A stretch of 64,000 bases of DNA from Halobaculum roseum (GTDB lineage: Archaea; Halobacteriota; Halobacteria; Halobacteriales; Haloferacaceae): the NCBI RefSeq assembly GCF_019880245.1, contig NZ_CP082286.1, positions 1,196,521 to 1,260,520 on the forward strand, read 5' to 3'. A program made the position numbers and the translations under genes. The notes beneath the pieces were generated by a model. The model saw only the letters and a program-made list of their open reading frames with translations. It ran no database searches and was not told where the DNA came from. Below are positions 55,113 through 63,565 of this stretch, one piece after another (position 1 is the first letter of the stretch; each line of letters opens with the position of its first letter).

Positions 55113-55190
55113 TGTATCTATCGCTGACCGCTCTTCTTTCCAGAACGCCCCCAACTAAAACGACTGATAGGCCGGGATTGCGAACGTATC
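55113..55190 (-). pseudogene. Remnant of a coding sequence (copy with internal stop)
   Basis: Reads FWKEERSAIDT in frame with an upstream TAG. It is homologous to the segment at 56401-56481, and the shared part differs mainly at third codon positions (for instance three synonymous changes across KEE), showing that both once coded. It lies 18 bases beyond the stop of the PLP-enzyme gene. Confidence 0.6.
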
Positions 55191-55208
55191 GGCGAACGTC
55201 CCGTCTGG

Positions 55209-56288
55209 TTACGTCTTTAATCCATGTCCCGTAAGTGGCATCACCACGTCTGCATCTGGCCCAAGCGTTCCGCGTTCTCGATACGCCGCAAGTGCCGCTG
55301 GCGCGATCGCTGAGGTCGGTTCCACGTAGAACCCGTGTGAGTGGAGCCGGTCTAGCTCCGTTTGCACCGCATCTTCCGTAATCGCAATCGCGTCACCATC
55401 GGTTTCAGCGATCGCATCCAGGAGTTGTTGCTTTCGTGTCGGCTCCCGTATATGGACGCCATCTGCGACGTCGTTCTCGCTCTCGGGAACCTCGTGAAGT
55501 TCGCTCGCAATCGGGGCGTGTCCTGCGGCTTGCGCGCCGAGCAGACGCGGCACCGTCTCGATCCACCCTGCTTCGGACAGCGCTTTGAATCCACGGTACG
55601 CGCCCAAGAACAGCGTTCCGTGGCCGAGCGGCATCACGATCGCGTCAGGGACGTTCCAGTCACGTTGGAGCGCGAGTTCGTACGCGAACGTCGCCGTCCC
55701 AGCGGAGAACGCCGGACTCCACGAGTGACTCGCGTACCAGCCGTCGCCCGACTCGACAGCCTCGATGCATGCATCGGTCGCGGCTTGGCGTCCGCCTTCG
55801 ATTCGAACGGGTGTCGCACCGACCCGTTCGATCCCGCGGAGCTTCCCGTCTCTTACGGAGGCCGGAACGTAAATCTCCGCGTCGAGGCCAGCGCGAGCCG
55901 CGTACGTTGCGATGGCAGCCCCGCCGTTCCCTGATGAATCTTCGACGACTCGTTCTGCGCCACACGCAATGGCATGGCTGATAGTCGTGGTTGCACCCCT
56001 ATCCTTGAAGCTCCCCGTTGGCGAGACGTATTCGAGTTTAAACTGCGCATCCCATATTGATGACGAAACCAGCGGTGTCATTCCTTCGCCGAGAGATGTC
56101 CTTTTCTCAACTGGAATGAACATATCGAACGACCAGAGTCCGTCTCGGGTATCGAATTGACTTGGGTCTGGCCGGTCGGATGCCGGAAGCGGTTGGTGAG
56201 TGAAGTCAAGGACGCCGCCACACTCACACCGCCACTGGTTGGTGTATGTCCGCCCACACGAAGAACAGACAAGTTCGGGAGTACTCAT
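55209..56288 (-). CDS. Threonine synthase-like PLP enzyme, second copy
   Basis: A fold-type II PLP protein of 359 residues. It begins with a small zinc ribbon (C8, C11, C21, C23), then the aminotransfer lysine K95 in PTGSFKDRGATT, the glycine loop SSGNGGAAIATYAARAGLDA and a C-terminal substrate domain. It lacks the glycine-rich insert of the 16826 homologue and is shorter. The GC content is lower than its flanks, so transfer is likely. The neighbours give no pathway; threonine synthase or a diaminopropionate/cysteate synthase-type activity cannot be separated. It lies between two decayed fragments. Confidence 0.82.
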   Translation of the reverse strand: MSTPELVCSSCGRTYTNQWRCECGGVLDFTHQPLPASDRPDPSQFDTRDGLWSFDMFIPVEKRTSLGEGMTPLVSSSIWDAQFKLEYVSPTGSFKDRGATTTISHAIACGAERVVEDSSGNGGAAIATYAARAGLDAEIYVPASVRDGKLRGIERVGATPVRIEGGRQAATDACIEAVESGDGWYASHSWSPAFSAGTATFAYELALQRDWNVPDAIVMPLGHGTLFLGAYRGFKALSEAGWIETVPRLLGAQAAGHAPIASELHEVPESENDVADGVHIREPTRKQQLLDAIAETDGDAIAITEDAVQTELDRLHSHGFYVEPTSAIAPAALAAYRERGTLGPDADVVMPLTGHGLKT

Positions 56289-56376
56289 GGACTCTTCTAG
56301 TCAAGAGGTATAGAGGAATGTTTCGGTGTGTGGCAACACATCTCTCACTACGCGACAGTCGATAAGTGCCCTGTAG
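56289..56376. other. Short gap upstream of the PLP gene
   Basis: AT-containing and likely to carry the promoter; no gene supported. Confidence 0.35.
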
Positions 56377-56481
56377 TTACTGATTGCTGAATACATTCTC
56401 TGTATCTATCGCTGACCGTTCCTCCTTCCAGAACGGTCCCAAGTAGAACAACTCGTAGGTCGAGACTGCGAGAATAGCATC
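56377..56481 (-). pseudogene. Remnant of a coding sequence (copy with intact frame)
   Basis: A 34-codon open frame ending in TAA reads DAILAVSTYELFYLGPFWKE then ERSAIDTENVFSNQ. It has no plausible start, being joined upstream to palindromic DNA. The homologous decayed copy is at 55113-55190. It is probably the 3' end of a lost gene. Confidence 0.6.
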
Positions 56482-56643
56482 CGCGAGCGAAGCGAGCGGT
56501 TCACCGCCGGAGCGGGGTGAACCCCGCGACGGCGGCTTTTTGGCATGAACGGGTTTTCGCCGAGCGGTTCCCGCAGGCCGCCGGAGTTCTCGTGAGCGAA
56601 GCGAACGAGAGCACGGAAGACGAGTGAAGCGAGTCTTCCGGAG
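56482..56643. repeat. Palindrome cluster at the right edge of island 2
   Basis: Includes GGTTCAC...GTGAACC (about 56499-56524) and GGAAGAC...GTCTTCC (about 56615-56639) stems separated by CGCTTCGCTC-like motifs. No coding potential is seen. Confidence 0.65.
56544..56557 (-). repeat. Right inner inverted repeat of island 2
   Basis: CATGAACGGGTTTT is the reverse complement of 54303-54316. Confidence 0.7.
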
Positions 56644-56665
56644 GCGGCCGAGGAAACCCGAGGCG

Positions 56666-56677
56666 AAAAGAGGTTCA
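56666..56677 (-). repeat. Right outer inverted repeat (TGAACCTCTTTT on minus strand)
   Basis: Includes the phoU stop codon; the reverse complement of the cdc48 end at 54250-54261. Confidence 0.6.
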
Positions 56678-57346
56678 GTAGATGAGTTCGTCGTCGTTCT
56701 CGACCATGTACAGCGTCCGGGCGGCGATGTTGACCGCGTGGTCGCCGACGCGTTCGAGGTCGCGGACCGTGAGCAGGAGCCGCGAGACGTCCGTCATCAG
56801 CTCGTCGACGTCCTCGGCGTCGACGCCCTCGCGTTCGAGCAGCTCCCGCACGACGGCGCTGGAGGCGTCCTCACACAGCGCGTCGACGTCGTCGTCGGCC
56901 TCGGCGACCGCGTAGCAGGCGTCGGCGTCCTCCTCGGCGTAGGCGGTCATGGCGTCGTCGAGCATCTCCAGGGTCGCCTCGCCGATGCGCTGGACGTCCA
57001 CGTCGGGGAACACGTCGCGCTCGGCCTGCAGGGTGTACCCCCCGAGGTTGGTGGCGAGGTCGCCGATCCGTTCGAGGTCGGTGATGATCTTGAACGACGC
57101 CGCGATGAACCGGAGGTCCCCCGCGACCGGCTGCTGGAGCGCGAGCAGGTCGACGCAGTCCTGCTCCAGATCGAGGTACAGCTGGTTCACCTCCGCGTCC
57201 TCGTCGATGACGCGCTGGGCGAGCTCCTCGTCTTTCGCTTCCAGGGCGTCCATCCCCATGCGGAGGCGCTCGGCGACGATCTCGCTCATGTAGAGCACGT
57301 CCTCGCGGAGTTCCTCGAGGCGTTCCTGATACTGTTTCCGTGGCAT
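56675..57346 (-). CDS. phoU: Phosphate uptake regulator PhoU
   Basis: Helical regulator of 223 residues that in other organisms restrains phosphate uptake and signalling. Two PhoU three-helix repeats are visible, each with the metal-binding DLERIGDLATNL (first) and DLERVGDHAVNIA (second) motif, as expected. ATG at 57346 is chosen (MPRKQYQERLEEL); a GTG two codons earlier is possible. It is separated from the pst genes by a convergent lipoprotein gene, so it is probably not on the same transcript. Confidence 0.94.
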   Translation of the reverse strand: MPRKQYQERLEELREDVLYMSEIVAERLRMGMDALEAKDEELAQRVIDEDAEVNQLYLDLEQDCVDLLALQQPVAGDLRFIAASFKIITDLERIGDLATNLGGYTLQAERDVFPDVDVQRIGEATLEMLDDAMTAYAEEDADACYAVAEADDDVDALCEDASSAVVRELLEREGVDAEDVDELMTDVSRLLLTVRDLERVGDHAVNIAARTLYMVENDDELIY

Positions 57347-57522
57347 ACTCACGACTCCCTCGGCGCGGGTCGTAAGGGTTTGTGTTCGCGCGCTCGTTCG
57401 TGTATGGAGCCCACCCCAACGCTCCCGAGCGGTCCCGAGCGACCACGAGCGCGGCTCGTGCCGTCCCGCCCGTCCCGTTCGGTCGCCGCCGACGTTATGC
57501 CGGCGTCGCCCCTACGATCGGC

Positions 57523-58596
57523 GTGTTTCGTCGGTCGTTCCTGCTGGCGGGGGTCGCGGCGCTGGCCGGCTGTTCGTCCACGGGGAGCGACGCCGGCGGC
57601 CGGACGGTCAACCCCGCCCTGCGGGCGACGCCGACGGCCTCGCCTACCCCGACGCCCGAGCCGACCGCCTACGGCGCCGGCGACGCGGACGCGCTCGACC
57701 GCCCGCGGTCGGTGATCCTCTCGAACCGGCTCGTCAGGTCCGAGTGGGTCACGCTCCGGATCGAGGCGAACGGGACGGGGGTGCGCTCCCGAACGGTCCG
57801 TGTTCCGCCGGCGGGCCGGACCACCCTCGCGGACGTGTTCGGCGCCGCGCGTCCGTACACCGTGTCCGTTCGGACCGCCGACAACCGCCGACGGACGGTC
57901 AAGTGGGCGCCCGGTCCGGGCGGCGACGACCTGGGGATCGACCTCGACGGGGGCGTGAGCGTCCGGGACGTGTACCCGCCGTCGGCCGCCCCGGCGTTCG
58001 TCGAGGGCTCGACCGGCGGACTCCTCGCGTCGACGACGGCGGACGGGACGACCCTCGCCGTCGACGCCCCCGGCGCGGGCGGCCGCGTCAGGGTCGCCGC
58101 CTCGGGCGGCGGAGGGTCCGCGGAGGTCGACCTCCGGGTCCCGGCGGGCTCGCGCGTGCCCGTGCCGTTGTCGGTGTCGCGGGGACGGATCTCAGTCCGT
58201 GTCGAGACCGACGAGGGACGCGACCGTCACGGATGGCGGCCGTTCGAGGACGGCACGCTGTACTGCCTGTTGGGTCCGACGCCGCGGCTCGTCTGCGACC
58301 TCCTCGTTCGGGACCTGCTCGTGGAGAACGCGACCGACGACGAGGGCCCCGTCGACGTACGCGTCCGGGCCGACGGGGAGCGGGTCCTCGACCGGACCGT
58401 CTACCCGGCCGCGGGCGCGACGGTTCGGCTGCCGACGGCGGTCCCGCCCGCGGGGTGGTTCACCGTCTCGGCGACCCGCGACGGCGAGGAGACGCGACGG
58501 TCGTTCGCGCGGTGTCCGGCTCGCGGGCCGCTCGTGGTTCGGCTGACGGACGGGAGGATCGATATCGGATCGAGGGCTGCCGATGGCGACCGCTGA
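57523..58596 (+). CDS. Lipoprotein with Ig-like repeats
   Basis: An exported 357-residue protein with a GTG start. The N-terminus VFRRSFLLAGVAALAGCSST is a Tat-like signal with a lipobox (C17). The mature part is strand-rich, with a Pro/Thr linker first (PTASPTPTPEP), then at least two similar domains with RTVRVPPAGRTTLAD and YPAAGATVRLPTAVPPAGW features. It is encoded between phoU and the pst operon on the opposite strand. A role in phosphate uptake is not supported by the sequence. Confidence 0.72.
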   Translation: MFRRSFLLAGVAALAGCSSTGSDAGGRTVNPALRATPTASPTPTPEPTAYGAGDADALDRPRSVILSNRLVRSEWVTLRIEANGTGVRSRTVRVPPAGRTTLADVFGAARPYTVSVRTADNRRRTVKWAPGPGGDDLGIDLDGGVSVRDVYPPSAAPAFVEGSTGGLLASTTADGTTLAVDAPGAGGRVRVAASGGGGSAEVDLRVPAGSRVPVPLSVSRGRISVRVETDEGRDRHGWRPFEDGTLYCLLGPTPRLVCDLLVRDLLVENATDDEGPVDVRVRADGERVLDRTVYPAAGATVRLPTAVPPAGWFTVSATRDGEETRRSFARCPARGPLVVRLTDGRIDIGSRAADGDR

Positions 58597-58690
58597 AGGG
58601 AGAAGGGAACCGGGAGGGTACGGAACCGGACAGCGCGAGAACCGAGACTAACGACGGAGCGCGACGGGCCGGGCTGCGGGACCCGGGGCG

Positions 58691-59581
58691 TTACCCGAAC
58701 TTGCCGGTGATGTAGTCCTCGACGCGCTGGGAGTCGGGGTTCTCGAACACCTTGTCGGTGTCGTCGAACTCGACGAGCTCGCCGCCGGTGAGGAACACCG
58801 CCGTCTTGTCGGAGATGCGGGCCGCCTGCTGCATGTTGTGGGTGACGATGACGACCGTGTACTCCTCGGCGAGGTCGTCGATGAGGTCCTCGATCTTCGA
58901 GGTCGCCACGGGGTCCAGCGCCGAGGCGGGCTCGTCCATCAGGATGACCTCTGGGTCCGGCGCGATGGCCCGCGCGATGCAGAGGCGCTGCTGTTGGCCG
59001 CCCGAGAGGTCCAGCCCCGAGGTGTGGAGCTGGTCTTTGACCTCGTCCCACAGCGCCGCGCGCTTGAGCGACTCCTCGACGATCCGGTCGTAGTCGCCCT
59101 CCTTCCCCTGGATCTCCAGCCCGTACGCGACGTTGTCGTAGATCGACTTGGGGAACGGGTTCGGCTTCTGGAACACCATCCCGACGCGCCGTCGGAGCGC
59201 GACCGGGTCCACGTCGGCGTCGTACACGTTCTTCCCGCGGAGGAACAGGTCGCCCTCGACGCGGGCGGCGTCGATCATGTCGTTCATCCGGTTGATACAT
59301 CGGAGGAACGTCGACTTGCCGCAGCCCGAGGGGCCGATCATCGCGGTGACGCGCTTCTCGGGGATCTCCATCGAGATGTCGTTGAGCGCGCGGTCGTCGT
59401 TGTAGTAGACGCTCACGTCGCGTGCCTCGACGAGCGTCTCCGCCTCGCCGTCGGTGTCGCTGGCGGTCACGCTCTCGCTGACGTCCGTCGTGATCGACAT
59501 CTCGGTCGCCGGATCGCTGGTGGTCGTTTCGCCGCCGTCGGGCTCGATTCCGTCGTCCGTCGGTCCGTGTCCGTCAGTCAT
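58691..59581 (-). CDS. pstB: Phosphate ABC transporter ATP-binding protein
   Basis: ATPase of the high-affinity phosphate importer, 296 residues. Walker A is [15 protein letters not shown], the ABC signature [16 protein letters not shown], and Walker [14 protein letters not shown]. Family-specific [19 protein letters not shown] is present. The N-terminal 50 residues are an acidic extension not in bacterial PstB. ATG at 59581 is nine bases beyond the pstA stop, so the genes form one operon. Confidence 0.97.
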   Translation of the reverse strand: MTDGHGPTDDGIEPDGGETTTSDPATEMSITTDVSESVTASDTDGEAETLVEARDVSVYYNDDRALNDISMEIPEKRVTAMIGPSGCGKSTFLRCINRMNDMIDAARVEGDLFLRGKNVYDADVDPVALRRRVGMVFQKPNPFPKSIYDNVAYGLEIQGKEGDYDRIVEESLKRAALWDEVKDQLHTSGLDLSGGQQQRLCIARAIAPDPEVILMDEPASALDPVATSKIEDLIDDLAEEYTVVIVTHNMQQAARISDKTAVFLTGGELVEFDDTDKVFENPDSQRVEDYITGKFG

Positions 59582-59590
59582 GGTTGTGGA

Positions 59591-61246
59591 TTACTGCTCG
59601 CTCTGATACCTGTTTCGCAGGACGATCGCGATCGAGTTCATCGCCAGGAGGACGCCCACGAGCACCACGACGCCCGCGGGGACGGCCTTCGTGTAGAAGT
59701 CCTCGCTCGCGAACAGGCTCGACCACGCGAATACCTGCAGCGGCATCGCGCTCACCTTCGAGGTGAAGCCGGTCGGCAGCGAGAACAGGACGCTCGGCGC
59801 CCCGATCATGATGAGCGGCGCGGTCTCGCCGATCGCCCGGCCGAGCGCGAGGATCGTTCCGGTGAGGATCCCCGGGAACGCCCGCGGGAGCACGACCCGG
59901 CGGACGGTCTGCCACTTCGTCGCCCCCATCCCGTAGGACGCCTGCCGCATCTCGTTGGGGACGCTCCGGATCGCCTCCCGCGAGGAGATGATCACGATCG
60001 GGAGGATGAGCAGCGCCAGCGTCGCGCCGCCGATGAGGACGGTCCCGGTCGGCCGACCGAGGTACGTGACGAACACGCCCAGCCCGAGCAGCCCGTACAC
60101 GACGGAGGGGACGCCCGCGAGGTTGGAGATGTTCACGTCGATGAAGCGCGTGAAGCGGTTGTCCGGGGCGTACTCCTCGAGGTACACCGCGGCGCCGACG
60201 CCGAGCGGGAACGACAGGATCGCGACCGTGACCATCAGCAGGATGGAGCCGCCGATCGCGGGGTACAGCCCGGCGTTGACGGCGGTCCGGCTGTGTGCGC
60301 TCGTGAGGAACTGCCAGTCGACCCACGACTGCGGGCCCGCGAAGCCGAGGGCGCCGACGGCGACCTCGCCGGCGAGCGCCCCGCCGATGACGACCGCCGG
60401 CACGAGCAGGCCGATCCGGCGCTCGGGCAGCGAGACCGCGGTGCCGGCGGCGTACGCCGCCGTCGGAACGACGGCCACCGAGGCGAGCACCACCGCGGGT
60501 ACCGAGGTGACGCCGAGCGCGGGCCCGAGCGCGCCGCTCGCCCCGATGGCCGCCAGCGCGCCGGCCCCGGCGATCAGGCCGGCGCGTCGGTCGCGGATCC
60601 GGGCGGCGTACACGCCGACGAGTGCGGCGACGCCGAGGCCGAGCGTCGCGGTGAGCGACATCCAAGGGAGCGGGATCGTCGGGACCGACTGGATCACCGC
60701 GGGGAGTCCGGGGACGATGGCCGGGATGCCGGCGACCGCGCCGACGGGCCCGGGGAGACCGAACAGCGAGAGGTAGAACGCCACCGTCGTCGCGGCCGCC
60801 CGCGTGAAGAACGGGATCCGTCGCGCCCGGCGTTGGAGCGCGAGCACGAGCACGAAGGGAAGCGCCAGCGCGAGCACGTACGAGAGGAAGACGAACGGCG
60901 AGAGGATGTCGACGAAGATCATCCCGACGCCGCCGGAGAACATGAGCGTCACGACCGTCATCCCGACGGTCGTCGCGCCGAATCGGAGGGCGTCGGTATC
61001 GCGTCGGTAGAGGAACGTGCCGACCCCGATCGTCGGGAGCACGAGCGTGAGGAGGAACGTGAGGTGCCAGCCGGGGTCGGCGGTGAGCGGCTGGATGGCG
61101 TCGTTGGCGACGTACACCAGCAGCGCGCCGAGCACGACGAGCCCGAACAGCGTCGCCGCCAGCAGGACGTACTTGAAGACGGTGCCGACGGTCTTGTTGA
61201 CCGTTCCGAAGCTCTCGATATCGCCGGTGGACGTGTCGGTCGCCAT
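59591..61246 (-). CDS. pstA: Phosphate ABC transporter permease PstA with N-terminal extension
   Basis: Membrane permease of 551 residues; bacterial PstA is nearer 300. The C-terminal ~280 residues carry the ABC-permease core (SNLAGVPSVVYGLLGLGV, and the EAA-like loop EMRQASYGMGATKWQTVRRV, then LPRAFPGILTGTILALGRAI). The N-terminal half adds about eight extra hydrophobic helices, with KTVGTVFKYVLLAATLFGLV first. The start is one base after the pstC stop, so co-translation is likely. Confidence 0.93.
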   Translation of the reverse strand: MATDTSTGDIESFGTVNKTVGTVFKYVLLAATLFGLVVLGALLVYVANDAIQPLTADPGWHLTFLLTLVLPTIGVGTFLYRRDTDALRFGATTVGMTVVTLMFSGGVGMIFVDILSPFVFLSYVLALALPFVLVLALQRRARRIPFFTRAAATTVAFYLSLFGLPGPVGAVAGIPAIVPGLPAVIQSVPTIPLPWMSLTATLGLGVAALVGVYAARIRDRRAGLIAGAGALAAIGASGALGPALGVTSVPAVVLASVAVVPTAAYAAGTAVSLPERRIGLLVPAVVIGGALAGEVAVGALGFAGPQSWVDWQFLTSAHSRTAVNAGLYPAIGGSILLMVTVAILSFPLGVGAAVYLEEYAPDNRFTRFIDVNISNLAGVPSVVYGLLGLGVFVTYLGRPTGTVLIGGATLALLILPIVIISSREAIRSVPNEMRQASYGMGATKWQTVRRVVLPRAFPGILTGTILALGRAIGETAPLIMIGAPSVLFSLPTGFTSKVSAMPLQVFAWSSLFASEDFYTKAVPAGVVVLVGVLLAMNSIAIVLRNRYQSEQ

Positions 61247-61247
61247 C

Positions 61248-62207
61248 TCAGTACTCCTCGCGGTACCGCTGTGCGATCAGGTCGCTGATGACGTTCATGA
61301 CGAGGGTGATGACGAAGAGGGTCAGCCCGATGGCGAAGAGGCTCCGGTACGCGAGCCCCCCGCCGGTGATGTCCCCCAACAGCAGTTGGACCATCGCCGC
61401 GGTCATCGGGAGCGCGCCCTCCTGGTACGCCGTGGGGTCGATCGGGTTCAGGAACTGCGCCTGCGAGCCCGCGGCGACGGTGACGGCCATCGTCTCGCCG
61501 ATGGCCCGCGAGAGCGCGAGGATGAACGACGAGAGGATCCCCGACAGCGCCGCCGGGACGACGATGCCGGTGGACACGTCGAACTTGGTCGCGCCCATCC
61601 CGTAGCCCGCCTGCCGGAGTTCGTCGGGCACCGCCGACATCGCGTCCTCGCTGATCGACGCGACCATCGGGATGATCATGATACCGACGACGATGCTCGC
61701 CGACAGGAGGTTGAACGTGCCCGTCTCCGGGAGGACGGTCTGGATGGCGGGGGTGATGTAGATGAGCGCGAAGAAGCCGTAGACGACCGTCGGGATGCCC
61801 GCGAGCACCTCGAGCGCCGGCTTCAGGAACGCGCGGTGTCGCGGGGCGGCGTACTCGCTGAGGTAGATGGCCGTCGCGACCCCGAGCGGGAGCGCGATGA
61901 CCGCCGAGCCGATAGTGATCATCAGCGTGGCGGACACGAGCGTGAGCACGCCGAACTCCCCGTTGTTGATCTCCCACGTAGTCCCGGTGAGGAAGTCCAC
62001 GATGGAGGCGGTCGGTCCCTCCACGCCCATCAGCGGCGCCGTGAGCGTGAAGAACTTCGCCGCCTCGGTCACGAGGAGGACGACGATACTGATCGTCGTG
62101 ACGATCGAGAGCACCGCGCACAGGAAGAAGAACGACCGCGTGAGCAGCTCCGCGGGCGAGTTCTGTGTGTCCCGGGTAAGGTCCTCCGTGATGTCGTCGG
62201 TGCTCAT
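61248..62207 (-). CDS. pstC: Phosphate ABC transporter permease PstC
   Basis: Membrane permease of 319 residues with six helices. The conserved loop reads LRQAGYGMGATKFDVSTGIV, with PALEVLAGIPTVVYGFFALI and ALSRAIGETMAVTVAAGSQA in the core. Acidic ends are normal for halophiles. It follows pstS after 68 bases on the same strand and is followed tightly by pstA. Confidence 0.96.
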   Translation of the reverse strand: MSTDDITEDLTRDTQNSPAELLTRSFFFLCAVLSIVTTISIVVLLVTEAAKFFTLTAPLMGVEGPTASIVDFLTGTTWEINNGEFGVLTLVSATLMITIGSAVIALPLGVATAIYLSEYAAPRHRAFLKPALEVLAGIPTVVYGFFALIYITPAIQTVLPETGTFNLLSASIVVGIMIIPMVASISEDAMSAVPDELRQAGYGMGATKFDVSTGIVVPAALSGILSSFILALSRAIGETMAVTVAAGSQAQFLNPIDPTAYQEGALPMTAAMVQLLLGDITGGGLAYRSLFAIGLTLFVITLVMNVISDLIAQRYREEY

Positions 62208-62275
62208 TCAGTTGGTGGTTGTGTGGGGTAGTGAAAAATTTCTCCGTTCGGCCGTTCGTGGCCTCGGTGACAGGT

Positions 62276-63283
62276 CTAGGCGTTCGCTTCCTCGATCGCG
62301 GCCTCCAGCGTCTCCAGCTGCTCGGCCTGCTGCTCGTCGGTCAGCGGAACGTAGCCGACATCCTCGGCGACGACCTCCTCGTTGGTCGTGTTCTCGACGA
62401 AGTACCGGGCGAACTCGGCGATGTGGTCCTCGGCCAGCGCCGACTGCTTCGGGTAGGTGAACAGCGGACGCGACAGCGGGGTGTACTCGCCCGTCCGCGC
62501 GGTTTCGAGCGACGGCTCGACGGGGCCGTCGCCGTCGTCGATGGCGACCGCCTTCACCGCGTCGGTGTTCGCGCTGTAGTAGGCGAACCCGAGGTAGCCG
62601 ACGGCGTACTGCGAGCCCTGGACGCCCTGGACGATGGTGCGGTCCTGCTCGGTGGCGGAGTAGTCCTGGCGGTGGCCCGGACCCTCCTCGCCGATGATGG
62701 ACTCGATGAAGTAGTCGTACGTCCCGGAGGCGTCCGAGGGGCCGTACAGCTCGATCTCCTCGTCGGGCCAGTCGGAGTTGACCTCGCTCCACGTCTCGGG
62801 CTGCTCCTCGGCGGACCACAGCGTCCGAAGCTCCTCGACGGTCATCGAGTCGATGAAGTCGGCCTCGTTGTTCACGATGACCGTCAGCGCGTCCGTCGCG
62901 ACCGTCAGCTCGACGGGGACGATGTCGTTGTCCGCACACGCCTCCTCCTCCTCGGGCTGGATCGGCCGGGAGGCGTTGTTGAAGTCCGTCTCGCCGGCAC
63001 AGAAGAAGTTCGCGAACCCGCCGCCCGAGCCCGTCGACTGAATGTTGACGTTGACCTCGGAGTGTTCCTGCTGGAACGTCTCGGCGAACGCCGTCGCCAG
63101 GGGGAACACCGTCGAGGACCCCGCGATGTCGATGTCGCCCGAGAGCTGCTCGGAACCGCCGTCGGACCCGCCGGACCCGCCGGAGTCCGGGTTGCTCGTA
63201 CAGCCAGCCAGGCCGAGGACGCCCGCCGTTCCCGCAGCAGTCATGAAGGCACGCCGCGTCGCGGAGTCGGGTTGATCCGTCAT
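62276..63283 (-). CDS. pstS: Phosphate ABC transporter substrate-binding lipoprotein
   Basis: Extracytoplasmic phosphate-binding protein of 335 residues. A Tat-type N-terminus (ATRRAFMTAAGTAGVLGLAG) ends in lipobox cysteine C28, after which a Gly/Ser spacer tethers it to the membrane. Ligand-site sequences are IAGSSTVFPLATAFAETFQQ, NIQSTGSGGGFANFFCAGET and YGPSDASGTYDYFIESI. ATG at 63283 begins MTDQPDSATRR; a GTG just upstream is possible. First gene of the operon pstS-pstC-pstA-pstB. Confidence 0.96.
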   Translation of the reverse strand: MTDQPDSATRRAFMTAAGTAGVLGLAGCTSNPDSGGSGGSDGGSEQLSGDIDIAGSSTVFPLATAFAETFQQEHSEVNVNIQSTGSGGGFANFFCAGETDFNNASRPIQPEEEEACADNDIVPVELTVATDALTVIVNNEADFIDSMTVEELRTLWSAEEQPETWSEVNSDWPDEEIELYGPSDASGTYDYFIESIIGEEGPGHRQDYSATEQDRTIVQGVQGSQYAVGYLGFAYYSANTDAVKAVAIDDGDGPVEPSLETARTGEYTPLSRPLFTYPKQSALAEDHIAEFARYFVENTTNEEVVAEDVGYVPLTDEQQAEQLETLEAAIEEANA

Positions 63284-63565
63284 CACCCGATCGGAGCCGA
63301 GTGAGACGTAAGTACCCTACTATGAGAAATATATAGATATACTGTGAGAACGTGTGATCCGGAGCGGCTGTTCGGAAGCAGCTCGATACACGCCACGAAA
63401 CGGACCGTATCACCGTACCCGAAGAGATAGACGAGAGGACTGATCTATCGAGATCGGCGAATTAGTATCAGTCGAGGAAGATAACTGTGACATATCCGGC
63501 GGACACAAACTGGAATATATAGAACACCGGTGGATTTAATTCGCGGACGGCCACACCCTACCACG
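63284..63565. promoter_or_regulatory. Divergent regulatory region between pstS and AbrB-phoU
   Basis: AT-rich and 282 bases long. For pstS, GTACTTACG on the minus strand lies 26-34 bases before the ATG, and a TATA-rich patch (63328-63342) lies further up. For the AbrB-PhoU gene, GATTTAATT (about 63532-63540) is 26-34 bases before its ATG. Phosphate control is expected here, but no P-box sequence could be confirmed. Confidence 0.6.

Noticed and set aside
54303..56557. Insertion sequence
   Set aside because: Inverted repeats are present, but there is no transposase and no target-site duplication was seen, so it is reported only as a bounded island.
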